Shown here in pieces: positions 38,021 through 48,400 of a DNA stretch of 64,000 nucleotides. The stretch is from Pirellulaceae bacterium (GTDB lineage Bacteria; Planctomycetota; Planctomycetia; Pirellulales; Pirellulaceae): contig JAGYIQ010000001.1 of assembly GCA_018402565.1 (NCBI GenBank), forward strand, positions 496,001 through 560,000. Reading direction: 5' to 3'. Each line of letters opens with the position of its first letter. Position 1 is the first letter of the stretch. The translations under genes were made by a program, and so were the position numbers. The notes under the pieces were generated by a model. It did not search any database, was not told the origin of the DNA, and was given only the letters and a program-made list of their open reading frames with translations.

Positions 38021-38577
38021 AGTTCAGTATCCAAACGTGGTTGAATCGCCGGAGGAAACGCTCCCTCAGCGGGCGTCAGAGAAGGTCCCGCCGCGTCGCG
38101 GCCACGGTTGCCCGGACCAGACGTCAGACGCGGCGAGTAAAAAGAACGGCCCGAATCGATCAGGAAACGATTGCGGATGGCTTGCCGCCCCAACAACATC
38201 CGAAACCCCATCAATTCGCGATTCGTCAACGTCAATTCGATCGGCCATTGATGGCCCAGCAAAATCAGCGAGGTGGCGATGACCGGGCGTTCCTCCACGC
38301 TGCCGTTGGAGCTGCGTATGCGACGAAACTCCAGTACCTCGGCGCGGCAATGATAATCGACCGAGTCAGGTTTCCGCGAGGAGTGGACGCAAAAATGCAC
38401 AAACGACCGTCCCTCGCTCTCCGCGTAATGCAGACCACTGGCATGCAGAGCCGAAGTCCGCGCTCCGCTATCGATTTTGGCCTGCAAAGCCCCAATCCCC
38501 AAGTCCGGCAACTGGATCCACTCCCGCCAGCCGATCGTGATCAAATTTCTCGAGCCCGACGGGCGTTTTGACTTCAT
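38017..38577 (-). CDS. RimB-like retropepsin (ATP-dependent zinc protease family)
   Basis: A 186-residue protein of the family once called ATP-dependent zinc proteases and now related to retropepsin-like aspartic peptidases. The catalytic-type motif is AKIDSGARTSALHA with Asp36-Ser37-Gly38. Other family phrases are VIATSLILLGHQWPIELTLTNRELMGFRMLLGRQAI and FLIDSGRSFYS. In E. coli a member (RimB) acts with RimK to modulate S6 glutamylation; here the gene directly precedes and overlaps rimK by ATGA, supporting the same partnership. The final ~35 residues are poorly conserved and Pro/Gly rich. Start 38577 is the longest; 16 residues before WREWIQLP is typical. Confidence 0.87.
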   Translation of the reverse strand: MKSKRPSGSRNLITIGWREWIQLPDLGIGALQAKIDSGARTSALHASGLHYAESEGRSFVHFCVHSSRKPDSVDYHCRAEVLEFRRIRSSNGSVEERPVIATSLILLGHQWPIELTLTNRELMGFRMLLGRQAIRNRFLIDSGRSFYSPRLTSGPGNRGRDAAGPSLTPAEGAFPPAIQPRLDTEL

Positions 38578-38935
38578 TCCACGACTCCAAACACCTTCCC
38601 AAAGCGGTCACTCCCGCTGAGCCGCGGCCCCACCGGCTCCAATCTCGCGTTGACACCGAACCGCCGCATTCTAGCGGCCCCCCAGCCCGCCTCCAAGCGT
38701 TACCTTTGCGTTACATTTTCATTACATTCTGCCAGGTTTTATTGAGTCGGGCGGCGAATTCGGCAGCAAGTCTGGAAAAATCAACAAGCCCCAAGACAGG
38801 CGGGGACACAACGGGACGTCGCCCAGCTAAGATAGAAGCCCAGTCAAGATAGGAGCCCAGGGGTGCGGTTCAAGCTGAAACCACGGCGCAGACCTCGGCC
38901 ACCTAACGCCAACCATCAGCCCGAAGAAACTCAGG
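38578..38935. other. Intergenic region with a half family A element
   Basis: These 358 bp between divergent genes hold no supported gene. Bases 38732-38792 match the right half of family A, ending ggaaaaatcaacaagcccc; the left half is gone. Two aagatagaagcccag-like stretches (about 38827-38860) repeat imperfectly. Nothing else stands out. Confidence 0.65.
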
Positions 38936-41900
38936 ATGCGGATGCCCCAGCGAAACGAAACTCACGCCAGTCCTTGCTCCATCCTCGCTCATTGCACGCT
39001 CGCTCACCGAGACCGTTCGCCCAGCCCTGGTAGTCGCAGCGGCATTTGGACCAGCGTTTGGACCAGCATTTTGCCAAGCATTTGGCTCGTGTGGCTGGCT
39101 GGGGGACTGCCCAATGCCGCAGCGCAAGACAATGCGGCGCCACTGTTGACGGTGGCCGAATCTTCGAACTACACCGCGACCGGACGCTTTGAAGACGTCG
39201 TGGCCTTTGTCGATCGCTGCGCCCGCGAGGCCTCCCATGTCCAACGCATCGATATTGGCGAGACGGTCGAGGGCCGTCCGATCGTAGCGGCCGTGGTGGG
39301 CAATCCGTTTCCAACCGTCGAGAAGACTGGTCCCGCCACGACACCGGCCGACCGCAACGACCCACGAATCGTCTGCTTGCTGTTGGGCAATATCCACTCG
39401 GGCGAATGCGCCGGCAAAGAAGCGTTGCTGATGCTGTTGCGGGAATTGACGCGGAACCCCGAGTCGCCCCTGCTGCAGAAACTGGTGTTGATCATCGTGC
39501 CCAACTACAACGCCGATGGCAACGAGCGGATGGGGCCAGGCCAGTACCACCGGCCGGGGCAGATCGGACCAGAAGCGGGCATGGGCCTGCGTGAGAACGC
39601 TCAGCAATTGGACCTGAATCGCGATTTCATCAAGATGGAGGCACCCGAGACCCGCGCGCTGGTGCGCCTGATGAACCAATACGACGTCGATGTAATGATC
39701 GACTTGCACACGACCAATGGCTCCAAACATCGCTACGATCTGACTTACGATTTCCCGCATCACCCCGCTGTCTTTCCGGAGATCAAGCAGTTCCTGATGA
39801 GCGAACTGCTGCCGACCGTCACGCAACGGCTGTCGGGTGAAGGCATCGAGACCTTCTACTACGGCAACTTCGACCGACGTCAAACCGAATGGCGGACGTT
39901 TGGCTACGAAGGTCGCTACTCGACCGAACACGCAGGCCTGAGCAATCGCATCGGCATCCTGTCCGAAGCCTATTCTTACGTCAGCTACGAGCGACGGATT
40001 GTGGCTTCGCGGGAGTTCGTGCGGCAGTGCCTGACCTTCATCGCCGAACAATCGGATCGAGTTCGCCAAATTCGCTCGCAAGCGACCGCCTGGGGCATCA
40101 ACTCCTTCGAAAAGAACGAAGCATTGGCCATGAGCGCCAACTTGGAGGCCTTCCCGGAAAAAGTTACCGTCAAAGGCTATCAAAACGACGCGCCGGCCGA
40201 CATCGAAGTCGCCTGGTACTCCAACTTTCGCCCCGCCGAACGGGCCGTGCTGCCCTTGGCTTACGTGATCCCACAAGAATTCAGCCAAGCGGTGGATCGA
40301 TTGGTGTTACAAGGCATTCAAGTTCAACAGCTCACCGCTCCGCTCCGCACCGAAGTCCTGATCGATCGCTGCGTGAAGATCACTCGACCGGATCGCCCGT
40401 TCCAAGGTCATCGCACGACCGCCCTGGAATCGACGCGCCGCAGCGAAGTCCGCGATATCCCGGCCAAGAGTTACCTGGTGCCCGCCAATCAACCGCTCGC
40501 TCGACTGTTGGCCACACTGCTCGAGCCCAACTCTGTTGACAGCCTCTACACCTGGAACTTCTTTTCCGATCATCTGAGCGAGGGCCAGGACCTGCCTGTG
40601 CTGCGGATCGATGAAGCGGTGGAGTGGAACGCGATTCCCGTCAAACGAGTCGAACCCAGCGAACTGCTGACCTTGGCCAAAATCGATGGCCCCGTCGGCC
40701 AGATTCAACTGGACACGTCGATCAAGGCCGACCCCGAGTGGTTGGACGACCAGCATTATTTGCTGACCTGGAATGGACGGCGTTACCGAGTCGAGGTGGC
40801 GACCGGCGCCATGTCCCCGATCACGGATGTACTACCCGAGCGCCGCGTATTGGAAACATTTCAGAAATTCCTGCAAGAACAACAAGCGTCTGCCTCGCAA
40901 CCGGATCGCGGCGAGTTACCTGAACCGGTGATCACCGACAAGATGCTGACCTTTGCCCCCAATCGTCAGGCCGTGTTACTGACTTACGCTGATGACTTGT
41001 ATCACTGGCAGCCCGCAGGGGCTGTCCGACGCCTCACCGACGATGGCCTGAAGAAGCACTTGGTGCAATTCTCGCCCGACCAGGCCTGGGTCTCGTTTGT
41101 CAACGCCGACCATAACTTGTGTGTGGTCCCCGTGACGGATGGGCCCGTCCGCGTTCTGACCAAGGATGGCTCGCCGCAGGTCCTCAACGGCCTGCTGGAC
41201 TGGGTCTATCAGGAGGAACTCTACGGCCGCGGCAATTTCCAGGGCTATTGGTGGAACCCCCAGTCCACCCAATTGGCGTTTCTGCGTTTGGACCAAACGG
41301 CGGTTCCCCGCTATATGGTGGTCGACCACCTGCCCCTCAACAACGGCCTCGAACCGCTGGCCTATCCCAAGGCTGGCGATCCCAACCCCCTGGTCGCCGT
41401 TGGCCTGGTTGACTTGGAGGGAGAAACCCAATGGGCCCAGTTAAATCAATCGCCCGCCGAAGTCCTGGTCTCCCAGGTTGCCTGGGACCGCAGTGGCTCG
41501 GCCGTTTATTTTCAATTGCAAAATAGACAACAAACATGGCTTGACCTCTGTCGCTTGGAGCCCAGCGGCGAAACGACCGTGCTGTTTCGCGATCAAACGG
41601 GTTACTGGATCGAGTCCCCCGGCGCCCCACACTGGCTGGCCGACAACAGCTTCCTCTGGCTCAGCCCTCGCAGCGGCTGGCGACAGATTTATCATTATCG
41701 GGCCGATGGCCAGATCTTTGCTGTAACCCAACCCGGCGTCGAGGTCCAAGAGATCTTGGGCGTGTCACCCGCCGAGGACCAAGTTTTCTTCACGGCCTAC
41801 CATCCCTCACCCACGGAACTGCACGTCCACCGTGTCACGCTCTCCGGTGGCATGTTGCACCGCCTGACTTCCTTGGGCACCTCCCATCGCGTCACCTTCA

Positions 41901-42823
41901 ATCGTTCGTTCACTCACTTTATCGATCGCTACACTTCCGTGACCACGCCGTCTCGCATCGAACTGCGGAATAGCGATGGACAACGCCTGCGGATCCTGGA
42001 AACTCGCATCGACGATCGCTTGAACTACTTGAAGGTCAATGCTCCCGAATTGATCAAGGTTCCGACCAGTGATGGCGGCAGCCTGGACGCTTACTTGTTC
42101 CGACCCGCAGATTTTGATCCGACGAAAAAGTACCCAGTCCTGTTCCATGTCTACTCCGGCCCCCAGGCCCCCAAGGTCAAGAACGAGTTCGCTGGCAAGA
42201 CGTATCTCTGGCACCAATACTTGGCCCAACAAGGCATCTGCGTATGGATCTTGGACAATCGCAGCGCTACCCGAACGGCCTCCCGATTGGCCTGGCCAAT
42301 CCACCGCAACCTGGGCCAAAACGAATTATCAGATATCCTAGAAGGGTACAATTGGCTCAAAGAACAGGCCTGGGTGGACGACAAGCAGCTCGGCATCTGG
42401 GGTTGGAGCTACGGCGGTTACATGACCGCCTATGCCATGACCCACAGCAAGATCTTCCGCGCAGGTATCTCGGGCGCTCCCGTAACGGATTGGCGAAACT
42501 ACGATTCGATCTACACCGAGCGTTACATGGGACTACCCAGCGACAATCCGGCCGGCTACCGCAGTGCCTCCGTCGTTGAAGCCGCCGCCAATCTCAGCGG
42601 TGATCTGCTGCTGATCCATGGCGGGATCGACGACAACGTGCACATCAACAACACCATGCAATTGGCCAAGGCCTTGCAAGATGCCGGCCAGTCGTTTGAA
42701 ATGATGATCTACCCGGACAATCGTCACGCGGTTACCAAACAGCAGCAGGCTCGGCATCTGCGAAAACTGATGACCGACTTTTTGCTCAAACGATTCAAGC
42801 CCGTCCCCAGTACGGCGCCCTAA
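38936..42823 (+). CDS. Exported M14 carboxypeptidase - S9 dipeptidyl-peptidase fusion
   Basis: 1295 residues with a signal-like segment (~41-63). Residues ~70-400 are an M14 zinc carboxypeptidase: zinc ligands His154 and Glu157 in NIHSGECAGKE and His258 in IDLHTTNGSKH, catalytic Glu344 in ILSEAYSY. Residues ~620-1000 form a DPP-IV-like beta-propeller, and ~1040-1295 an S9 alpha/beta-hydrolase with Ser1158 in GWSYGG, Asp1232/1233 in GGIDDNVHINN and His1264 in DNRHAV. Both active sites look complete, so one polypeptide could trim peptides from both ends. The ATG at 38936 has only a weak ribosome site; 38942 is an alternative. An M3 peptidase gene follows after 105 bp. Confidence 0.9.
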   Translation: MRMPQRNETHASPCSILAHCTLAHRDRSPSPGSRSGIWTSVWTSILPSIWLVWLAGGLPNAAAQDNAAPLLTVAESSNYTATGRFEDVVAFVDRCAREASHVQRIDIGETVEGRPIVAAVVGNPFPTVEKTGPATTPADRNDPRIVCLLLGNIHSGECAGKEALLMLLRELTRNPESPLLQKLVLIIVPNYNADGNERMGPGQYHRPGQIGPEAGMGLRENAQQLDLNRDFIKMEAPETRALVRLMNQYDVDVMIDLHTTNGSKHRYDLTYDFPHHPAVFPEIKQFLMSELLPTVTQRLSGEGIETFYYGNFDRRQTEWRTFGYEGRYSTEHAGLSNRIGILSEAYSYVSYERRIVASREFVRQCLTFIAEQSDRVRQIRSQATAWGINSFEKNEALAMSANLEAFPEKVTVKGYQNDAPADIEVAWYSNFRPAERAVLPLAYVIPQEFSQAVDRLVLQGIQVQQLTAPLRTEVLIDRCVKITRPDRPFQGHRTTALESTRRSEVRDIPAKSYLVPANQPLARLLATLLEPNSVDSLYTWNFFSDHLSEGQDLPVLRIDEAVEWNAIPVKRVEPSELLTLAKIDGPVGQIQLDTSIKADPEWLDDQHYLLTWNGRRYRVEVATGAMSPITDVLPERRVLETFQKFLQEQQASASQPDRGELPEPVITDKMLTFAPNRQAVLLTYADDLYHWQPAGAVRRLTDDGLKKHLVQFSPDQAWVSFVNADHNLCVVPVTDGPVRVLTKDGSPQVLNGLLDWVYQEELYGRGNFQGYWWNPQSTQLAFLRLDQTAVPRYMVVDHLPLNNGLEPLAYPKAGDPNPLVAVGLVDLEGETQWAQLNQSPAEVLVSQVAWDRSGSAVYFQLQNRQQTWLDLCRLEPSGETTVLFRDQTGYWIESPGAPHWLADNSFLWLSPRSGWRQIYHYRADGQIFAVTQPGVEVQEILGVSPAEDQVFFTAYHPSPTELHVHRVTLSGGMLHRLTSLGTSHRVTFNRSFTHFIDRYTSVTTPSRIELRNSDGQRLRILETRIDDRLNYLKVNAPELIKVPTSDGGSLDAYLFRPADFDPTKKYPVLFHVYSGPQAPKVKNEFAGKTYLWHQYLAQQGICVWILDNRSATRTASRLAWPIHRNLGQNELSDILEGYNWLKEQAWVDDKQLGIWGWSYGGYMTAYAMTHSKIFRAGISGAPVTDWRNYDSIYTERYMGLPSDNPAGYRSASVVEAAANLSGDLLLIHGGIDDNVHINNTMQLAKALQDAGQSFEMMIYPDNRHAVTKQQQARHLRKLMTDFLLKRFKPVPSTAP

Positions 42824-42928
42824 CCCTGAACCAACCCGTCGCGCGGCATCAACGCGTTGCGTGGCACTCACCCGTTGCGCGGTGCATGCCTGCACTCGCC
42901 GCTCCAGCCCGCGGAAAAGGACCCTGCC

Positions 42929-45265
42929 ATGTTTCACTCCCTGTTGGATCGCCTGTCCCGCTCGCTCGCAGTTGGAAAACCGGGCGCCCAAGCCCAGCGC
43001 CCAACCGCCAACGAGCAACGACTGCCGCTTCGCGCGGGGGCTCGCCCGCGTACCCGCATCGCGACGCTGGGCGGTGCCCTCGGATTCAGCTTGAGTGTCT
43101 CGGCTGCCTCCACCCCGTTTTGTCAGGAAGTTTCACCCCTTACCAGGAGTTACCCGGTGTCGGTGTCCTCAGGTTCTCAGCTCGGTTCCCTTTCTGCTTC
43201 CTCAGGCAACACCCAGACGATTGTCGAGGACAATCCGTTTTTTAGCCCCAGTCCACTGCCGTTTGGTGCTCCCGACTTCAGTCGCATTCAGGTTTCGCAC
43301 TTCCGTCCGGCCTTCGACAAAGGCATGGCCGAACAGATGGTCGAAATCAGCGCCATCGCCAACTCCGATCAACCACCAACGTTCGTCAACACCATCGAGG
43401 CCATGGAGCGAACCGGCGAGGTGCTGACTCGTGTGCAACGCGTCTTCTTTAATCTGACCTCCGCCCACACCAACCCAGACATCCAACGCATCCAAGTCGA
43501 ACTGTCCCCCCTGCTGGCGGCCCACTCGGATAATATCCTGTTGAATCCCCAACTGTTCGCGCGGGTCGCCCAACTGTGGGAAAGCCGCGAGTCGCTGGAG
43601 CTGGATAACGAGCAACAGCGTCTGTTGAAGGAGACTTACGAACGGTTCGTCCGAGCTGGGGCGGCCTTGACGGAGGAACAACAGGTCAAGATCCGTGCCA
43701 TCAACGAGCGGCTCTCGACACTCAGCACCGAATTCCAAAACAACCTGCTGGCCGTGACCAAAGAACGCTCGGTCCTGGTCGACAACGTGGAGCAATTGGA
43801 CGGTTTGAGCGACGAACAGATCGCGGCGTCGGCTCAGGCCGCGAGCCAACGCGGCGTGAGCGGCCAGTACCTGTTGAACATCACCAATACGACGCGACAA
43901 CCGATCCTCTCCAGTCTCAAGAATCGGGAACTGCGACAGCGGATCTGGGAGGCCTCTGCCTACCGAGCCTTGGGACGAGACGGCGGGATCGACAATCGAG
44001 CCATTGTGTTGGAATTGGCCAACCTGCGAGCTGAAAAGTCGAAGATCCTCGGCTATGCGAATCATGCTGCCTACGCCTTGGAGAACGCCATGGCCAAGGA
44101 GCCAGCCGCCGCCATCAAGATGTTGACCGACATGGTTCCCGCCGTGGTAGAAAAGGTGCAGGTCGAGGCCGCTGACATCGCCGCAGCCATGCAACAGGAC
44201 GGCATCGATGACGCCGTCCAACCATGGGACTGGGAGTACTACGCCGAAAAGGTCCGCGCCAAAAAGTACGACCTGGACGAAGCCGATGTCCGGCAATACT
44301 TCTTGTTGGATAACGTGCTAAAAAATGGCGTCTTTTTCACCATGAATCGACTGTTCGGCGTCGAATTCAAAGAACGCTTCGACCTGCCAGTCTATCACGA
44401 AGACGTCCGAGTCTTCGACGTCATCGATGCGGATGGCTCACGCATCGGCTTATTCTACGCGGATTACTTCGAACGCGAATCCAAACGTGGCGGTGCCTGG
44501 ATGAGCTCGTTCGTCGGTCAATCCGATTTGCTGGACCAAAAGCCTGTTATCGTGAATGTGATGAACATTCCCAAACCGGCGCCCGGCGATCCAGCCCTCA
44601 TCAGCTTCGACCACGCCTCCACCATGTTTCACGAAATGGGACACGCGGTCCACGGACTGTTCTCGCAGGTCAAGTACCCGTCACTGGCGGGTACCGCGGT
44701 GCCGCGTGACTTCGTCGAATTCCCCTCGACGTTTCAAGAAGATTGGGCCATCCATCCCGAAGTCTTGCAGAACTACGCCAAGCACTACAAAACAGGTGAG
44801 GTCCTGCCGCCCGCGTTACTGGAACGAATGATCGCCGCCAAGTCGTTCAATCAGGGCTACGACACACTGGAGTACCTGTCGTCCGCTTTGCTGGACCTGG
44901 AATGGCACTCGCTGTCCCCCGGTGACGTCCCCCTGGATGTGGAACAGTTTGAAAACGGGGTCCTGGATCAACGCGGCGTGCTGGTGCCAGCGGTTCCTCC
45001 CCGCTACAAGACCACGTTCTTTGCCCACGTCTGGCCAGGCGGATACGCCGCCAGCTACTACGCGTACATGTGGAGCGAAGTCTTGGCCGCCGACAGCTAT
45101 GCCTGGGTCCAAGCCAACCCCGGACTCTCGCGCGAGGCCGGCGACAAGTTCCGCCAAACCGTGCTCTCGCGCGGCGGCAGCGTGGAACCCATGCAACAGT
45201 ACATCGATTTCATCGGTCGCGAACCGTCCGTGGATGGCTTGCTGATCCGCCGCGGCCTGAAGTAA
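42929..45265 (+). CDS. Exported M3-family oligopeptidase (Dcp/OpdA-like)
   Basis: 778 residues. The zinc site is FHEMGHAVHGLFS (His568, Glu569, His572), with the third ligand region downstream in the expected EFPSTFQEDW segment of peptidyl-dipeptidase Dcp. The N-terminal ~45 residues are basic and Pro/Arg rich, followed by a hydrophobic stretch ATLGGALGFSLSVSAAS, so export with an unusually long n-region is likely. The start at 42929 has AAAAGGA upstream and was preferred over 42857. Its position 105 bp after the M14-S9 fusion gene suggests joint breakdown of oligopeptides outside the cytoplasm. Two family C hairpins follow the stop. Confidence 0.9.
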   Translation: MFHSLLDRLSRSLAVGKPGAQAQRPTANEQRLPLRAGARPRTRIATLGGALGFSLSVSAASTPFCQEVSPLTRSYPVSVSSGSQLGSLSASSGNTQTIVEDNPFFSPSPLPFGAPDFSRIQVSHFRPAFDKGMAEQMVEISAIANSDQPPTFVNTIEAMERTGEVLTRVQRVFFNLTSAHTNPDIQRIQVELSPLLAAHSDNILLNPQLFARVAQLWESRESLELDNEQQRLLKETYERFVRAGAALTEEQQVKIRAINERLSTLSTEFQNNLLAVTKERSVLVDNVEQLDGLSDEQIAASAQAASQRGVSGQYLLNITNTTRQPILSSLKNRELRQRIWEASAYRALGRDGGIDNRAIVLELANLRAEKSKILGYANHAAYALENAMAKEPAAAIKMLTDMVPAVVEKVQVEAADIAAAMQQDGIDDAVQPWDWEYYAEKVRAKKYDLDEADVRQYFLLDNVLKNGVFFTMNRLFGVEFKERFDLPVYHEDVRVFDVIDADGSRIGLFYADYFERESKRGGAWMSSFVGQSDLLDQKPVIVNVMNIPKPAPGDPALISFDHASTMFHEMGHAVHGLFSQVKYPSLAGTAVPRDFVEFPSTFQEDWAIHPEVLQNYAKHYKTGEVLPPALLERMIAAKSFNQGYDTLEYLSSALLDLEWHSLSPGDVPLDVEQFENGVLDQRGVLVPAVPPRYKTTFFAHVWPGGYAASYYAYMWSEVLAADSYAWVQANPGLSREAGDKFRQTVLSRGGSVEPMQQYIDFIGREPSVDGLLIRRGLK

Positions 45266-45290
45266 TCCTTAGGACTTGGCAGTAATTAAC

Positions 45291-45386
45291 TTACCGATTG
45301 GCAAATCAGCCGGAGTGCGTTAGCACCCGGTTTTCGGTTACCGATTTGCAAATCAGCCGGAGTGCGTTAGCACCCGGTTTGCTCGG
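45291..45386. repeat. Family C hairpin repeats, tandem pair
   Basis: Two copies of a 47-49 bp unit (ttaccgatt-gcaaatcagccgg..., 45291 and 45338), each with the stem CCGG-A-GTGC, loop GTTA, GCAC-CCGG. They lie 25 bp after the M3 peptidase stop and may end or protect its transcript. Confidence 0.85.
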
Positions 45387-45468
45387 TAACTTATTTGCGA
45401 ACACTTCCTGAAATGGTGACAAAGCACTGCGCTCGGTCTTGGTGCTGTCGAAGCTCGAGGAGGATCTC

Positions 45469-48400
45469 ATGTGCAAATCGCCGCTTGAACCCGTCGGACA
45501 CCGTCAACGGCCCGCGGGCCTCGCGCAGCGCGTCGTCGCTTGGCTAGTTCTTCATTTCTGCCTCGTGGGGCTCGGCACCCCGTTTGCTCCACGGATGGCG
45601 GTCGGAGACGAGAGGCCGACACCTCGTCCGAATATTCTCTGGATCACCAGCGAAGACAACGGGCAGGAACTGGGCTGTTATGGCGATGCCTTCGCCACCA
45701 CTCCCAACTTGGACGCCTTGGCGGCCCGCGGGATGCGTTACCAACACGTTTGGTCCAACGCCCCCGTCTGCGCGCCGGCCCGCACGACCCTGTTGACCGG
45801 GCGTTACCCCACCACGCTCGGGGCCCAGCACATGCGGAGCGACGTGCCCGTGCCCGCCGATCTGGCACTGTACCCAGCGACACTGCGGCAAGCCGGCTAT
45901 TACTGCTGCAATCGTTCCAAACAAGATTACAACATCCAGACGCCGTCCGACTTGTGGGACGACTCCAGCCCGCGAGCCCATTGGCGGAATCGCGCCCCCG
46001 GCCAACCCTTCATGGCCGTCGTCAACTTAACCGTCTCGCACGAGAGCCAGATTCGCACTCGCCCGCACCAGGCCGAGCACGATCCGGCACAAGTCCCGCT
46101 GCCGCCATTTCATCCCGACCGGCCTGAAATCCGCAAGGACTGGGCGCAGTACTACGACAAAGTCAGCGAGATGGACCGGCAAGTTGGTCAGTGGTTGGCT
46201 GAATTGGAACGCGACGGGCTCCGCGAGAATACGATTGTCTTCTACTACGGCGATCACGGCACGGGCATGCCGCGCGGCAAACGCTGGTTGTACGAAACCG
46301 GGCTCCGCGTGCCGCTCATCGTCTGGACTCCCGACGCTTACCGCGATCGGGTCGGTCCCGAATACCAACCGGGCACTGCCAGCCCGCGACTGGTTAGCTT
46401 TGTCGACCTGTTCCCTACCCTGTTGAGCCTGATCGGCGCCGAAATCCCAGCCGACTTGCCTGGGTCGGCGTTTTTGGGCCCGCAAACCGGGGCGCCGCCC
46501 CAGTACCTCTTCGGCTTCCGCGATCGCATGGACGAGCGGTATGACCTGAGCCGCGCGGTCCGCGATTCTCGCTATGCCTACATTCGCAATTATTGGCCCC
46601 AACTGCCGCAGGGTCAGTACCTCGACTACATGTTCCAGACGCCCACGACACGCGTGTGGCAAGCGGCTTTCCAAGCCGGACAGTGCACACCCGCTCAAGC
46701 CGCGTTTTGGCAGAGCAAGCCGGTCGAAGAACTCTACGATCTGGAAACCGACCCCCACCAAGTTCATAACTTAGCAGCCGATCCGCAGCAGCAGACAGTC
46801 CTAACACGACTGCGCGCCGCGCTGCAGCAACACCTGCTGGCGACGCGTGACTTGGGGTTCCTGCCCGAGTCGGACGTGTGGGAACGGGCCGGGGAACGCC
46901 CTCCCGTTGAATTGGGGCAGTCTTCCGCTGAAATCCCTTGGGACCGGATCCTCGCGGCCGCGGAACTGGCCACCTCCCCCGACCGCGACTCCGCCCAAGC
47001 TTGCCTGGCAGGACTGAGTGACCCCGACGCAGCGATCCGCTACTGGTCCTTGGCCGGTTTATTGTGGGATGCCCAACGATCTGCTGCGGATGAATTTTCG
47101 GCCGACGACCAAGCGCGGATCGCGGCCCTCAGTTGCCAAGACCCGTCCAGCGCCGTCCGCGGTATCGCCTGCCGGTGGCTGGCCCTGGCACCAAATTCAA
47201 CCGAGCCCGAAGCGGGTCTGGAAAATGACTCGCGGCCAGAGCCAGACGCATCGGCCGCGGCCCGACGTGCTCAGGCGGTCCAGCAATTGGTCGTCGACGC
47301 AACTGGGGAATCCGTCAGTTTCTGGCAGCGGGTCGAGTCGCTCAATGCCTTGGTCCACTGTCAACCGACGGCGGGCGAATTGCACCCCCATTGGGCGGCG
47401 TTATCGCAACTGAATCGAACGGGCCCACCCCGGCAGGAATTCTACTTGCAGCGTTTGCTGGAGGTCCTGCCGCGGCAGATGAACGTGGTGGTCTTGGTGT
47501 CCGACGACCAGCGTTGGGATTCTTTGGGGGCCGCCGGCAATCCCCACATCCAAACCCCGCATTTGGATCGCTTGGCTCGGACCGGCGTCCATTTCACTCA
47601 GGCTCGGGTCACCACCAGTATCTGCATGACCAGCCGAGCGTCGATCTTGACCGGGCAAACGATGTCGCGACATGGGATCGATCGCTTCGGACGGCCAATT
47701 GAACCGGCTGCCTTTGCCAACACCTATCCGGGACGTCTGCGAGCCGAAGGCTACTGGACGGGCTTCGTCGGCAAGTATGGCGTCGGAGCCCCGCGAGCGA
47801 GCGACTTTGACTTCCTCCGCGCTTACGAGGGGCGACATTGGATGGAACGCAAAGGGGAAACCGTTCATGTGACGGAATTGAATCGTCGCGATGCCTTGGA
47901 GTTTTTGCAGCAGCGCCCCACCGATCGGCCCTTCCTGCTCAGTGTGTCGTTTTTTGCACCCCATGCCGAAGATGGTCATCCGGACCAATATCGCCCGCAA
48001 GCCTGGAGTGAGGCCTGGTACAAAGATAAAGAGATCCCCCCCTCTGCCTGGGGAGCGGAACGCTTCCAGACCGCTCTGCCGGAGTTTTTACGCGCCCCAC
48101 AAAACGAAGGTCGCGTGCGGTTTGGCTGGCGATTTGATTCACCCGAAAACTACCAGCGTTCGATGCAAAACTATTATCGCCTGATCACAGAAGTGGATGC
48201 GGCGGTGGGTGACTTGGTCGCTGAACTGGAGCGTCAGGGCGTGGCCGAGAACACCGTGGTGCTGTTTATCGGGGACAATGGCTATTTCCATGCCGACCGT
48301 GGGCTGGCCGACAAATGGTACCCGTACGACCAAGCCTTGCGAGTTCCATTGATTGTGTTTGATCCACGTCTGGGCGATGGGAAACGCGGAGCCAAACGAG

